NCBI GenBank assembly: GCA_002280875.1
Contig: NCEV01000059.1
Coordinates: forward strand, 1-39,859
Origin: Caulobacter sp. 32-67-35
GTDB taxonomy: Bacteria > Pseudomonadota > Alphaproteobacteria > Caulobacterales > Caulobacteraceae
Direction: 5' to 3'
DNA length: 39,859 nucleotides
Below, piece after piece: positions 25,374 to 33,014 of the stretch (its first letter is position 1; each line of letters starts with the position of its first letter). Below the pieces are notes generated by a model. That model had not been told where the DNA came from, ran no database searches, and worked only from the letters and a program-made list of their open reading frames with translations. The translations under genes and the position numbers were made by a program.

Positions 25374-26579
25374 ATGCGACTCAAAGACGAAGATCACGCT
25401 GTTTTGGAGGCTATCGCCTCGGACGGTGGCCGGATCGTTGACCGGGCGGTGGCCTGGTGCGCGATAAATTCGGGTAGCCTGCATCTGGCGGGACTGGAGC
25501 GTCAAAGGCAGGTTTTGCTCGACGCCGTCTCGACCCTGCCTGGCGCGCCCACCGAAATCCCCCTCGCGGCCTCCGAAGTGATCGGCCCCGACGGCCGGGT
25601 CGGCGAGCAGCACCATACGCCGGCCATCGCCGTGGTCGTGCGGCCTGAGGCGCCCTTGCAGGTCGTGCTGACCGGCCACTATGACACCGTCTATCCCGAG
25701 ACCAGTGGCTTCAAGACCGTGCAGACGCGACCCGACGGCGCGCTGCATGGACCAGGCATCGCCGACATGAAGGGCGGCATCAGCGTGATGCTGGCGGCCC
25801 TCGAAGCGTTCGAGCGCCATCCGGACGCGGCTCATGTCGGCTATCGCGTGCTGCTGTCGCCCGACGAGGAGATCGGCTCCATCGCTTCGGGCCCGATCCT
25901 GGCCGACTTCGCCCGGCGCGGTCACGTGGGCCTGACCTACGAGCCGGCCCTGGCCGATGGCTCTCTGGCCTCGTCGCGCAAGGGCTCGGGCAATTTCCAC
26001 ATCGTGGTGCGGGGGCAGGCCGCCCATGCTGGCCGCGACTTCGCCGCCGGCCGCAACGCCGTGATCGGCGCGGCGCGGATCGCCGAGTCGCTGCACGGCC
26101 TCAATGGCCAGCGCGAGGGCGTGACCATCAATGTCGCGCGCATCGACGGTGGCGCGCCGCTGAACATGGTGCCTGACGTCGCGATCGCCCGCTTCAATGT
26201 CCGCTTTCCCGACGCCGAGGCGGCCGCCTGGTTCGAGGCCCAGGTCGCGCGTGTTGTCGCCGAGCCCCGAGATGGCCTGCACGTTCACCTGCATGGCCTG
26301 ATCACGCGCGGGGCCAAGCCCTTTAACGCCGCTCAGCAGCAACTGTTCGGGGCGGTCAGGGAAGTCGGCGCACTGCTGGGCCAGGACATCGCCTGGAAGC
26401 CCTCCGGCGGCGTCTGCGAGGGCAACAACCTGTTCGCCTCGGGCCTGCCCAATGTCGACACCCTGGGTGTGCGCGGTGGCGATATCCACAGCGAGGCCGA
26501 ACACGCCTGGCCTGAAAGCTTTGTCGAGCGCGCCCAGCTCTCGGGCGCGGCCATGAACCCCCTTGGGGAGACCCACTAG
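25374..26579 (+). CDS. M20 metallohydrolase (acetylornithine deacetylase / carboxypeptidase G2-like) in the ast operon
   Basis: 401 residues. The dinuclear zinc site of M20 enzymes is present: His102 and Asp104 in GHYDTVYP, Asp131 in GPGIADMKGG, the catalytic Glu165 and Glu166 in SPDEEIGS, and a C-terminal His in GDIHSEAEH. A dimerisation lid domain lies around residues 200-310 (GRDFAAGRNAVIG, MVPDVAIARFNVRFP). The family removes acyl or glutamyl groups from amino acids. It is the first gene of the operon with astA, astD and astB, one base ahead of astA. No astE is present, so it may release succinate from N-succinylglutamate. That substrate is inferred from context alone; GGAGG lies 12 bases before the ATG. 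Confidence 0.88.
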   Translation: MRLKDEDHAVLEAIASDGGRIVDRAVAWCAINSGSLHLAGLERQRQVLLDAVSTLPGAPTEIPLAASEVIGPDGRVGEQHHTPAIAVVVRPEAPLQVVLTGHYDTVYPETSGFKTVQTRPDGALHGPGIADMKGGISVMLAALEAFERHPDAAHVGYRVLLSPDEEIGSIASGPILADFARRGHVGLTYEPALADGSLASSRKGSGNFHIVVRGQAAHAGRDFAAGRNAVIGAARIAESLHGLNGQREGVTINVARIDGGAPLNMVPDVAIARFNVRFPDAEAAAWFEAQVARVVAEPRDGLHVHLHGLITRGAKPFNAAQQQLFGAVREVGALLGQDIAWKPSGGVCEGNNLFASGLPNVDTLGVRGGDIHSEAEHAWPESFVERAQLSGAAMNPLGETH

Positions 26580-26580
26580 A

Positions 26581-27585
26581 ATGCTCGTTGTCCGTCCCGC
26601 CGGCCCCGCCGATTTCGACGCCCTGATGGAACTTGCCGTGCTGTCTGGCCGCGGCTTCACCAGCCTCCCCGAGGATGAACAGACCCTGCGGTCGCGGCTG
26701 GCCCTGTCAGAGGCCAGCTTCCAGGCCGAGGTCGCCGCGCCCGAGGCTTGGTACACCCTGATGCTCGAGGACCTCGAGGCCCAGGATGTGATCGGCGTCG
26801 CCGGCGTCAAGGCCGGCGTCGGCCTGAAGCGCCCGCACTTCTCGTTCCGGGTCGTGACCCTGGCGCAGTCGTCGCCGACCCTGGAAAAGCGCTTCGACCA
26901 TCGGGCCCTGGTTCTGGTCAATGAGTGCGCGGGCTGGTCGGAAGTGGGCTCGCTGTTTCTCAGGCCTGAACGCCGCAAGGGCGGGGCCGGCCGCCTGCTG
27001 GCCCAGTCGCGCTACATGCTGATCGGGCTGGAGCCGGAACGTTTTGCCGAGATGGTGCTGGCCGAGCTGCGCGGCTGGTTTGACGAGGACGGCGGGTGTC
27101 CGTTCTGGGACCACGTCGCCAACAAGTTCTTCCGGCTGGAGTTCGATGAGGCCGACATGATGAGCGCCTCGACCGACGGCCAGTTCATTCTCGATCTGGC
27201 CCCGCGTCATCCGATCTATGCCGAGCTGTTGCCCAAGGAGGCCCGCGACGTGCTGGGACGCGTGCACCGCGAAGGCGAGGCCGCGCGGGCCATGCTGGAG
27301 AGCGAGGGCTTCCGCTATCAGGGACTGGTCGACATCTTCGACGCCGGGCCAACGGTCGCCGCGCGGCGCGACGACATCAAAACCGTGCGCGAGGCCCGGC
27401 GACTGCGCCTGAAACTGGGCGAGGACGCCTATGGCGAGGAGGCTCTGGTCTCCACCGGCGAGATCGGCAGGTTCCGCGCCGTGCGCGCGCCGGTGCTGAT
27501 CGATGGCGAAACGGCGATCCTGGGGCGTGAAGCCGCCGAGGCGCTGCGACTTTCCGAAGGCGACATGGTGCGGGTGAAGGCATGA
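26581..27585 (+). CDS. astA: Arginine N-succinyltransferase
   Basis: 334 residues from ATG 26581, one base after the previous stop (upstream in-frame codons would only extend into the M20 gene). AstA transfers succinate from succinyl-CoA to the alpha-amino group of arginine, the first step of the AST pathway. Family segments are clear: MLVVRPAGPADFDALMELA, FSFRVVTLAQSSPTL, GSLFLRPERRKGGAGRLLAQSRY, RGWFDEDGGCPFWDHVANKFF and EGFRYQGLVDIFDAGPTV. It is a single-subunit form, close to the E. coli length. astD overlaps its end by four bases. Confidence is high. Confidence 0.96.
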   Translation: MLVVRPAGPADFDALMELAVLSGRGFTSLPEDEQTLRSRLALSEASFQAEVAAPEAWYTLMLEDLEAQDVIGVAGVKAGVGLKRPHFSFRVVTLAQSSPTLEKRFDHRALVLVNECAGWSEVGSLFLRPERRKGGAGRLLAQSRYMLIGLEPERFAEMVLAELRGWFDEDGGCPFWDHVANKFFRLEFDEADMMSASTDGQFILDLAPRHPIYAELLPKEARDVLGRVHREGEAARAMLESEGFRYQGLVDIFDAGPTVAARRDDIKTVREARRLRLKLGEDAYGEEALVSTGEIGRFRAVRAPVLIDGETAILGREAAEALRLSEGDMVRVKA

Positions 27586-29036
27586 GTGGCGGGGTGTTCA
27601 TTGACGGCGTCTGGCGCGCGGGCGTCGGGCCCGAGGCGGTCTCCATCGACCCGACGACGGGTGAAACGATCTGGCGCGAAGCCACGGCCTCGCACGCCGA
27701 CGTCGCCATGGCCGTGGCCGCGGCGCGACGCGCCTTTCCGGCCTGGGCCGACTGGCCGCGCGAAGAGCGGATCGCCATTCTGCGCCGCTACAAGGAGATC
27801 CTGATAGAGCGCACGCCGGCGTTCGCCGAGGCCCTCAGCCGCGAGACCGGCAAGGCGCTCTGGGAGACCCGGGCCGAACTCGGCTCGATGGCTGGCAAGG
27901 TTGATCTGTCGATCAAGGCCTATGACGAGCGGACCGGCGGCGTCGAAAACGCCATGCCATTCGGCCGCGCCGTGCTGCGCCACCGCGCCCATGGCGTGAT
28001 GGCGGTGCTGGGGCCCTTCAATTTTCCTGGCCACCTGCCCAATGGCCATATCGTGCCGGCCCTGCTGGCGGGCGACACCATAGTCTTCAAGCCCTCGGAA
28101 GAGACGCCGTTGGCGGGCCAGATGCTGGTCGAGGCGCTGGAGGCGGCGGGGGTTCCGCACGGCGTGATCAACCTCGTCCAGGGCGGCCGCGAGACCGGTC
28201 AGGCCCTGATCGCCGAAGAGATCGACGGCCTGCTGTTCACCGGCTCGGCCCAGGCCGGGGCGTTCTTCCGTCGCTACTTCGCCGACCGGCCGGACGTGAT
28301 CCTGGCCCTGGAGCTGGGCGGCAACAATCCCCTGGTGGTCTGGGACGCCGGCGACGCCGAGGCCGCCGCCGCCTTGGTGGTGCAGTCGGCGTTCATCACC
28401 ACCGGCCAGCGCTGCTCGTGCGCGCGGCGCCTGATCGTATCGGACGATGCGGCGGGCCGGGCGGTGATCGAGGCGGTGGCGAGTTTGTCGGATCGCCTGA
28501 CCGCAGGTCCGTGGAACGGTCCCAACGAGCCGTTCATGGGACCGCTGATCTCGGTCCGCGCCGCCAGCCTCGCCAAGGCGGGGGCCGAGGCTCTGGGCGG
28601 CCAGCGCATCAGGACGCTGGGTGCGGTCGATGGCTTGAGCGACGCCTTCGTGTCGCCAGGCTTCGTGGATGTGACCGGCGTCGATGTGGCCGATGAGGAG
28701 CTGTTCGCGCCGCTGCTGCAGGTGCGCCGGGTCGCCAGTTTCGACGAGGCGATCGCCGCCGCCAACGCCACGCGCTACGGCTTGTCGGCCGGGCTTATCT
28801 CAAACCAATCAGAGCTTTGGGGCAAGTTCTTGAACCGGATCCGGGCGGGTGTGGTCAACTGGAACCGGCCGACCACGGGCGCGGCGGGCAGCATGCCGTT
28901 CGGCGGCCTGGGCGCTTCAGGCAACCACCGGCCCAGCGCCTACTACGCCGCCGACTACTGCGCCTATCCGGTGGCCAGTTTTGAAGCCGATGCGGTGCTC
29001 GATACCCTGGGGGATATCAAGGGCTTGCGGGCATGA
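27582..29036 (+). CDS. astD: Succinylglutamate semialdehyde dehydrogenase
   Basis: 484 residues. An NAD-dependent aldehyde dehydrogenase that oxidises N-succinylglutamate 5-semialdehyde to N-succinylglutamate, the fourth AST step. The fold signatures are visible: LGPFNFPGHLPNGHIVPALLAG for cofactor binding, KPSEETPL, the GSAQAG segment, LALELGGNNPLVV with the catalytic glutamate, and QRCSCARR with the catalytic cysteine. Assignment to AstD rather than another dehydrogenase rests on its best-fit motifs and its place between astA and astB. It starts with ATGA overlapping astA and ends the same way into astB, so translational coupling is expected. The aminotransferase for the preceding step (astC/argD type) is not in this window. 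Confidence 0.95.
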   Translation: MSGGVFIDGVWRAGVGPEAVSIDPTTGETIWREATASHADVAMAVAAARRAFPAWADWPREERIAILRRYKEILIERTPAFAEALSRETGKALWETRAELGSMAGKVDLSIKAYDERTGGVENAMPFGRAVLRHRAHGVMAVLGPFNFPGHLPNGHIVPALLAGDTIVFKPSEETPLAGQMLVEALEAAGVPHGVINLVQGGRETGQALIAEEIDGLLFTGSAQAGAFFRRYFADRPDVILALELGGNNPLVVWDAGDAEAAAALVVQSAFITTGQRCSCARRLIVSDDAAGRAVIEAVASLSDRLTAGPWNGPNEPFMGPLISVRAASLAKAGAEALGGQRIRTLGAVDGLSDAFVSPGFVDVTGVDVADEELFAPLLQVRRVASFDEAIAAANATRYGLSAGLISNQSELWGKFLNRIRAGVVNWNRPTTGAAGSMPFGGLGASGNHRPSAYYAADYCAYPVASFEADAVLDTLGDIKGLRA

Positions 29037-30373
29037 CCTCAGCTGTTGAAGCCAATTGCGACGGCCTGGTCGGTCCGACCCATTCCTATGTGGGGCTGTC
29101 GCCCGGCAACCTGGCCAGCCAGAAGAACGCCGGCGAGGTCTCCAACCCGCGCGGCGCGGCGCTGGAGGGGCTTGGCAAGATGCGCAAGCTGGCCGACTGG
29201 GGCCTGCCACAGTTCGCCCTGCCGCCGCATGAACGGCCGGATATAAGTCTTCTGAAGTCGCTCGGCTTTTCAGGTTCGGATGGCTTCGTGCTGGAGCACG
29301 CCTGGAAGGCGGCGCCAGCGCTGGCCTCGGCCGCCTGCTCGGCCTCGCCGATGTGGGCCGCCAATGCCGCCACCGTGACCCCCAGCGCCGATGCAGCCGA
29401 TGGCCGGGTGCATTTCACGCCCGCCAACCTGCTGACCAACCTGCATCGCAGCCTGGAAGGGCCGCAGACCACCCGCAGCCTGCGTCGGCTGTTTCCGGAC
29501 GAAGCCCGGTTCGCCGTGCACGATCCTCTGCCCGCCCAGCCGCACTTCGCCGACGAAGGCGCGGCCAACCATGTCCGCCTCTGCGCCGAGCATGGCGCGC
29601 CCGGCGTCAACCTGTTCGTCTGGGGGCGCGAGGCCTGGGAGCACTGGGACGGTCGCTATCCGGCCCGCCAGACCCGCGAGGCCTTCGAAGCCGTGGCGCG
29701 TCGCCACGGGGCGGCGAGGGCCATCTTCCCGCGCCAGGGCAAGGCGGCGATCAATGGCGGGGCGTTCCACAATGACGTCGTCTGCGTCGGCACGCGCCAA
29801 TGCCTGTTCTTCCACGAACGCGCCTTTGAGGATCGGATCGGCATGGAAGCCGCGGTTCGCGCAGCGGCCGAGGGTCTGTTCGAACCGGCCTTTGTCGAGA
29901 TCTCCGAGGCCGATCTGCCGATGGCCGATCTGGTGGCCAGCTACCTGTTCAATTCGCAGCTGTTGGTCATCCCCGGCGAGGACCGTCTGGTGCTGCTGGC
30001 CCCTGCGGAGACCCGTGACAACCCCCGCGCCCACGCGGTGGCGCAGAGCCTGGCGACGTCCAACGGTCCCATCGGCCGGGTCGACTATGTCGACGTGCGC
30101 CAGAGCATGCGTAATGGCGGCGGGCCTGCCTGCCTGCGTCTGCGCGTGGTGCTGACCGAAGACGAACTGGCCGCGACCAATCCGGCCCAGCGGTTCGATG
30201 CGGCTCTGCATGCGCGCCTGACCGACTGGGTCGAGCGCTGCTATCGCGACCGCCTGGCCCCGGCCGACCTGGCTGATCCCGCCTTGCTGACTGAGGTGCG
30301 CGAGGCCCTGGACGAGCTGACCGGCATCCTCGACCTTGGCGGCGACTTCTATCCGTTCCAGAGGACCGCATGA
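29033..30373 (+). CDS. astB: N-succinylarginine dihydrolase
   Basis: 446 residues, the same length class as E. coli AstB (about 447). It converts N-succinylarginine to N-succinylornithine with release of ammonia and carbon dioxide. Typical segments are EANCDGLVGPTHSYVGLSPGN near the start, SAACSASPMWAANAATVTPS, LFVWGREAW, the catalytic-histidine segment GGAFHNDVVCVGT and the catalytic-cysteine segment NGGGPACLRLRVVL near the C-terminus. It overlaps astD upstream and the GNAT gene downstream by four bases each. This is the second pathway step although it sits third in the gene order. No sign of damage. Confidence 0.96.
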   Translation: MTSAVEANCDGLVGPTHSYVGLSPGNLASQKNAGEVSNPRGAALEGLGKMRKLADWGLPQFALPPHERPDISLLKSLGFSGSDGFVLEHAWKAAPALASAACSASPMWAANAATVTPSADAADGRVHFTPANLLTNLHRSLEGPQTTRSLRRLFPDEARFAVHDPLPAQPHFADEGAANHVRLCAEHGAPGVNLFVWGREAWEHWDGRYPARQTREAFEAVARRHGAARAIFPRQGKAAINGGAFHNDVVCVGTRQCLFFHERAFEDRIGMEAAVRAAAEGLFEPAFVEISEADLPMADLVASYLFNSQLLVIPGEDRLVLLAPAETRDNPRAHAVAQSLATSNGPIGRVDYVDVRQSMRNGGGPACLRLRVVLTEDELAATNPAQRFDAALHARLTDWVERCYRDRLAPADLADPALLTEVREALDELTGILDLGGDFYPFQRTA

Positions 30374-30861
30374 GCTATCAGATCCGGGCGGCGACGCCCG
30401 GCGACGTCACCGCGCTGGTCGACCTGCACCGCGCCGCCGCCGCTGTGCCCGACGGGTTGGCGCGTCGTCCCGACGAGATCACGCGGGACTATGTGGAGCG
30501 TTTCATCGCCGGGATCAGCTTTGTGGCCGTCGACCCCGATGGCGCGATCTGGGGCGAGATCCACGGTGCGCGCGAGACGGTGGCGCTGTTTGCTCATGTC
30601 CTGTCAAACCTGACCGTCGCCGTGCATCCTGATCGGCAGGGTCTGGGCATCGGCTCCAAGCTGTTCGAGGCCCTGATCGCTCACGCCCGGACGATGGACC
30701 CGCCGATCCTGCGGATCGAACTGGCGGCGGGGGCGGGGAATCTCGGGGCGATCCGGCTGTATGAGCGGCTGGGCTTCAGGCACGAGGGGCGGCAGGTCGC
30801 GCGCGGGCGCTATCCTGACGGCCGTCTCGAAGACGATATCCTCATGGGGATGCTGATCTAG
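30370..30861 (+). CDS. GNAT-family N-acetyltransferase at the end of the ast operon
   Basis: 163 residues with a standard GNAT fold: an N-terminal strand and helix (MSYQIRAATPGDVTALVDLHRAA), a central sheet, and the acetyl-CoA motif VHPDRQGLGIGSKLFEAL (R/QxxGxG). NLGAIRLYERLGFRHEG follows and is the usual motif B region. The substrate is unknown; its coupling to astB by an ATGA overlap suggests a role in amino-acid or acyl metabolism with the operon. It converges on the LytTR regulator, and the two stop codons share one CTAG tetranucleotide. Family call is firm, function not. Confidence 0.88.
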   Translation: MSYQIRAATPGDVTALVDLHRAAAAVPDGLARRPDEITRDYVERFIAGISFVAVDPDGAIWGEIHGARETVALFAHVLSNLTVAVHPDRQGLGIGSKLFEALIAHARTMDPPILRIELAAGAGNLGAIRLYERLGFRHEGRQVARGRYPDGRLEDDILMGMLI

Positions 30862-31775
30862 CCGCGCAGGGCGGCCAGGGCCGCAGGGAAGCGGCGCGAG
30901 AGCGGGGCCTCCAGCTCACCCAACTCGACGGCGTAGTCGCCCGAGCCCTCCGGACGCAGGCCGGTGACCCTGGCCTTGTTGACCAGCCACGAGCGGTGGC
31001 TGCGGATAAAACCGTGCTCGGTCAAATCTGTCTGGATCGCGGCCAGCGGCGTGCGCATCAGCGGCCGGCGGCTGTCGGCTAGCACGAACTCGACATAGTT
31101 TCCAGCCGAGCGCACGGCCAGGATGTCGTCGATGGGCACCCTGAGCAACCGCGCGCCATCCTGGATGTCGAAGGTGGCCGGCAACGGGGCTGGGCGAGCA
31201 GCGGCCTGCTGGCGTCCCTGCCGGAGGGAGAGGAAAAACAAGACCCAGGCGATGCCGTAGGCCACGATATCCTTGCGAAATTCGTAGGGGACTTCTCTGT
31301 AGAGGTCGCCGAAGTCGTAGGTCTGTTGCAGCAGGACCAGATAGGCCAGCTTCCGCAGCGCCACGAAGCCGGCCACATGCAGGGCCGAATAGGTCAAGAC
31401 CGCGATCAGATGCACGGGCGCGGCCTGCCACCAACGCGGCCGGTGGCGATGGGTCCAGAGCGCGACCGCGGCGGGGATGGCGAAGATCGCCAGCGTGACC
31501 AGCGCGCTGCTGCCCTCCCAGATGACCGGAGGAAGAGCGCCAAGGTCGGGATCGTCGTGCTGGATCGTCAGGATGTTGACGAAGCAGATCGTCCCGATCA
31601 GGCCGATGCCCAGAAGCCAGGCCCGCAGGATCGCCCGGCGCTCGTCGCCGCTCATCCCGAAAAGCGCGCCGCTCGTCCCGGCTGGTTTTCCGTTCGTCCC
31701 CGGCAAGGTCCGCCGATCCCGAGGTGCTTGGCGGGGCTGGGCGTCACGAGGCACGAGGTTCGCATCCCTTTTCAA
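30858..31775 (-). CDS. Membrane-bound LytTR-family transcription regulator
   Basis: 305 residues from TTG 31775, which has AAGAGG eight bases upstream. A shorter start at ATG 31655 (MSGDERRAIL), just before the first membrane helix, is also possible and would leave 135 bp between the divergent genes instead of 15. Four to five hydrophobic helices occupy about residues 50-190. The C-terminal ~100 residues are a LytTR DNA-binding domain: DDILAVRSAGNYVEFV, LMRTPLAAIQTDL and GFIRSHRSWLVNKARVTGL. It likely senses a membrane or envelope signal and binds the box array at 31638-31721. It is divergent from the acyltransferase gene, its probable target. It has no receiver domain. Confidence 0.85.
   Translation of the reverse strand: MKRDANLVPRDAQPRQAPRDRRTLPGTNGKPAGTSGALFGMSGDERRAILRAWLLGIGLIGTICFVNILTIQHDDPDLGALPPVIWEGSSALVTLAIFAIPAAVALWTHRHRPRWWQAAPVHLIAVLTYSALHVAGFVALRKLAYLVLLQQTYDFGDLYREVPYEFRKDIVAYGIAWVLFFLSLRQGRQQAAARPAPLPATFDIQDGARLLRVPIDDILAVRSAGNYVEFVLADSRRPLMRTPLAAIQTDLTEHGFIRSHRSWLVNKARVTGLRPEGSGDYAVELGELEAPLSRRFPAALAALRG
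31638..31721. promoter_or_regulatory. Array of LytTR (AlgR-like) binding boxes
   Basis: Boxes related to CCGTTCGTC, the binding sequence known for the LytTR regulator AlgR, occur in the same orientation at 31638 (GCGCTCGTC), 31648 (CCGCTCATC), 31669 (CCGCTCGTC) and 31690 (CCGTTCGTC, exact), with a weaker fifth at 31710 (CCGCCGATC). Steps are 10, 21, 21 and 20 bp, so all face the same side of the helix. They lie 70-153 bp before the acyltransferase ATG and overlap the 5' end of the LytTR gene. The repeats are seen directly; the binding protein is inferred. Confidence 0.6.
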
Positions 31776-31790
31776 GCTGGGCGCCTCTTC

Positions 31791-33014
31791 ATGACCACAA
31801 CGACTTCATCCCTGGACCGCCGCTATGACCTGGACTGGATCCGGGTTGGCGCGTTCTTCCTGCTGATTCTGTACCACGTCGGCATGTTCTACGTACCGTG
31901 GGACTGGCACGTGAAGAGCCCGCAGCCGGTCGAGGCGCTTGAGCCGCTGATGCAACTGACCAATCCCTGGCGACTGACCCTGCTGTTCCTGGTTTCAGGC
32001 GCCGCAACCCGGTTCATGGCCGACAAGGTCAGCGTCGGGAAGCTGACCGGCGCCCGGATCGCGCGGCTGCTGCCGCCGCTGGTCTTCGCGATGTTCGTGA
32101 TCGTGCCGCCGCAGTCCTATTATCAGGTCATCGAGTATGCGGCCGGCCATCCCGGCTGGCTCACGGGTTTCGACTCCTACGACGGCTTCTGGCTGAAATA
32201 CGCCACCGCATCGGGCCACTGGATCGGGCCCGACGAAGGAGGACGCCTGATAACGCCGACCTGGAACCACATGTGGTTCGTGGCCTATCTGCTGGTCTAT
32301 TCGGTGATCCTGGCCATGATGCTGGCGTTCATGCCCAGGCTGGGCGCGACGCTGCAGGCGGGACTGGAGCGTACGCTGAAGGGACCTGGCCTGCTGATCT
32401 GGCCGGTCGTCTTTCTGGCAGCGACTCGAATGTTCCTGATGCCGCGGTTCGAGATCACCCACGCCCTAGTGGATGACTGGTATAACCACGCCGTCTCGTT
32501 TTCCGCGTTCCTGCTGGGCTACGGCCTCGCCAAGTCGGAGATTGTGCGCGAGCGACTGGTTGGCGCACGCTGGATGACCCTGATCCTGGCCGTCGTCTGC
32601 TGGGCCGGCTGGGCGACCTATGCCTGGCTCTATCGCGCCGACGACGCCAATCCGCCTGAAGCGCTGCGCCTCGTGATGCGCGGCGTCTATGCGACAGATC
32701 AGTGGTGCGCGATCGCCGCCATCCTGGGCTTTGGCGCCCGACATCTGAACCGCGATGCGCCGGCCCTGCGCTACCTGACCCTGGCGGTGTTTCCGTTCTA
32801 CATCGTCCACCAGACCCTGATCGTGGTCCTGGCCTATCACCTGGCCAGGCTGAACCTGCCGCAAGGCCTGGAGGCGGCCCTCCTGATCGGCGCGACCTTC
32901 GCTGGCTGTTTCATGACCTACGAGATCGTGCGACGCATCCCGGTGGTGTGCTGGCTGTTTGGCCTGAAGTCTCAGCCGCGCGCCGAGGCCAGCCGGCCGC
33001 CGGCGCCGGCGTAG
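31791..33014 (+). CDS. Membrane acyltransferase (acyltransferase-3 / OpgC-like)
   Basis: 407 residues with roughly ten membrane helices. The N-terminus RRYDLDWIRVGAFFLLILYHVGMF is the conserved acyltransferase-3 opening, in which the histidine in the first helix is functionally important in relatives. The family is close to OpgC/MdoC, which succinylates periplasmic glucans, and to acyltransferases that modify surface polysaccharides. Segments LFLVSGAATRF, PTWNHMWFVAYLLVYS and FPFYIVHQTLIV are typical. The substrate is unknown. It is divergent from a membrane LytTR regulator with a box array between, which suggests control by that regulator. Its last 43 bases overlap the 3' end of phhA on the other strand. 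Confidence 0.87.
   Translation: MTTTTSSLDRRYDLDWIRVGAFFLLILYHVGMFYVPWDWHVKSPQPVEALEPLMQLTNPWRLTLLFLVSGAATRFMADKVSVGKLTGARIARLLPPLVFAMFVIVPPQSYYQVIEYAAGHPGWLTGFDSYDGFWLKYATASGHWIGPDEGGRLITPTWNHMWFVAYLLVYSVILAMMLAFMPRLGATLQAGLERTLKGPGLLIWPVVFLAATRMFLMPRFEITHALVDDWYNHAVSFSAFLLGYGLAKSEIVRERLVGARWMTLILAVVCWAGWATYAWLYRADDANPPEALRLVMRGVYATDQWCAIAAILGFGARHLNRDAPALRYLTLAVFPFYIVHQTLIVVLAYHLARLNLPQGLEAALLIGATFAGCFMTYEIVRRIPVVCWLFGLKSQPRAEASRPPAPA

Noticed and set aside
25269-26978. 569-codon minus-strand open frame across the M20 gene and the start of astA
   Set aside because: Shadow of strongly supported plus-strand genes.
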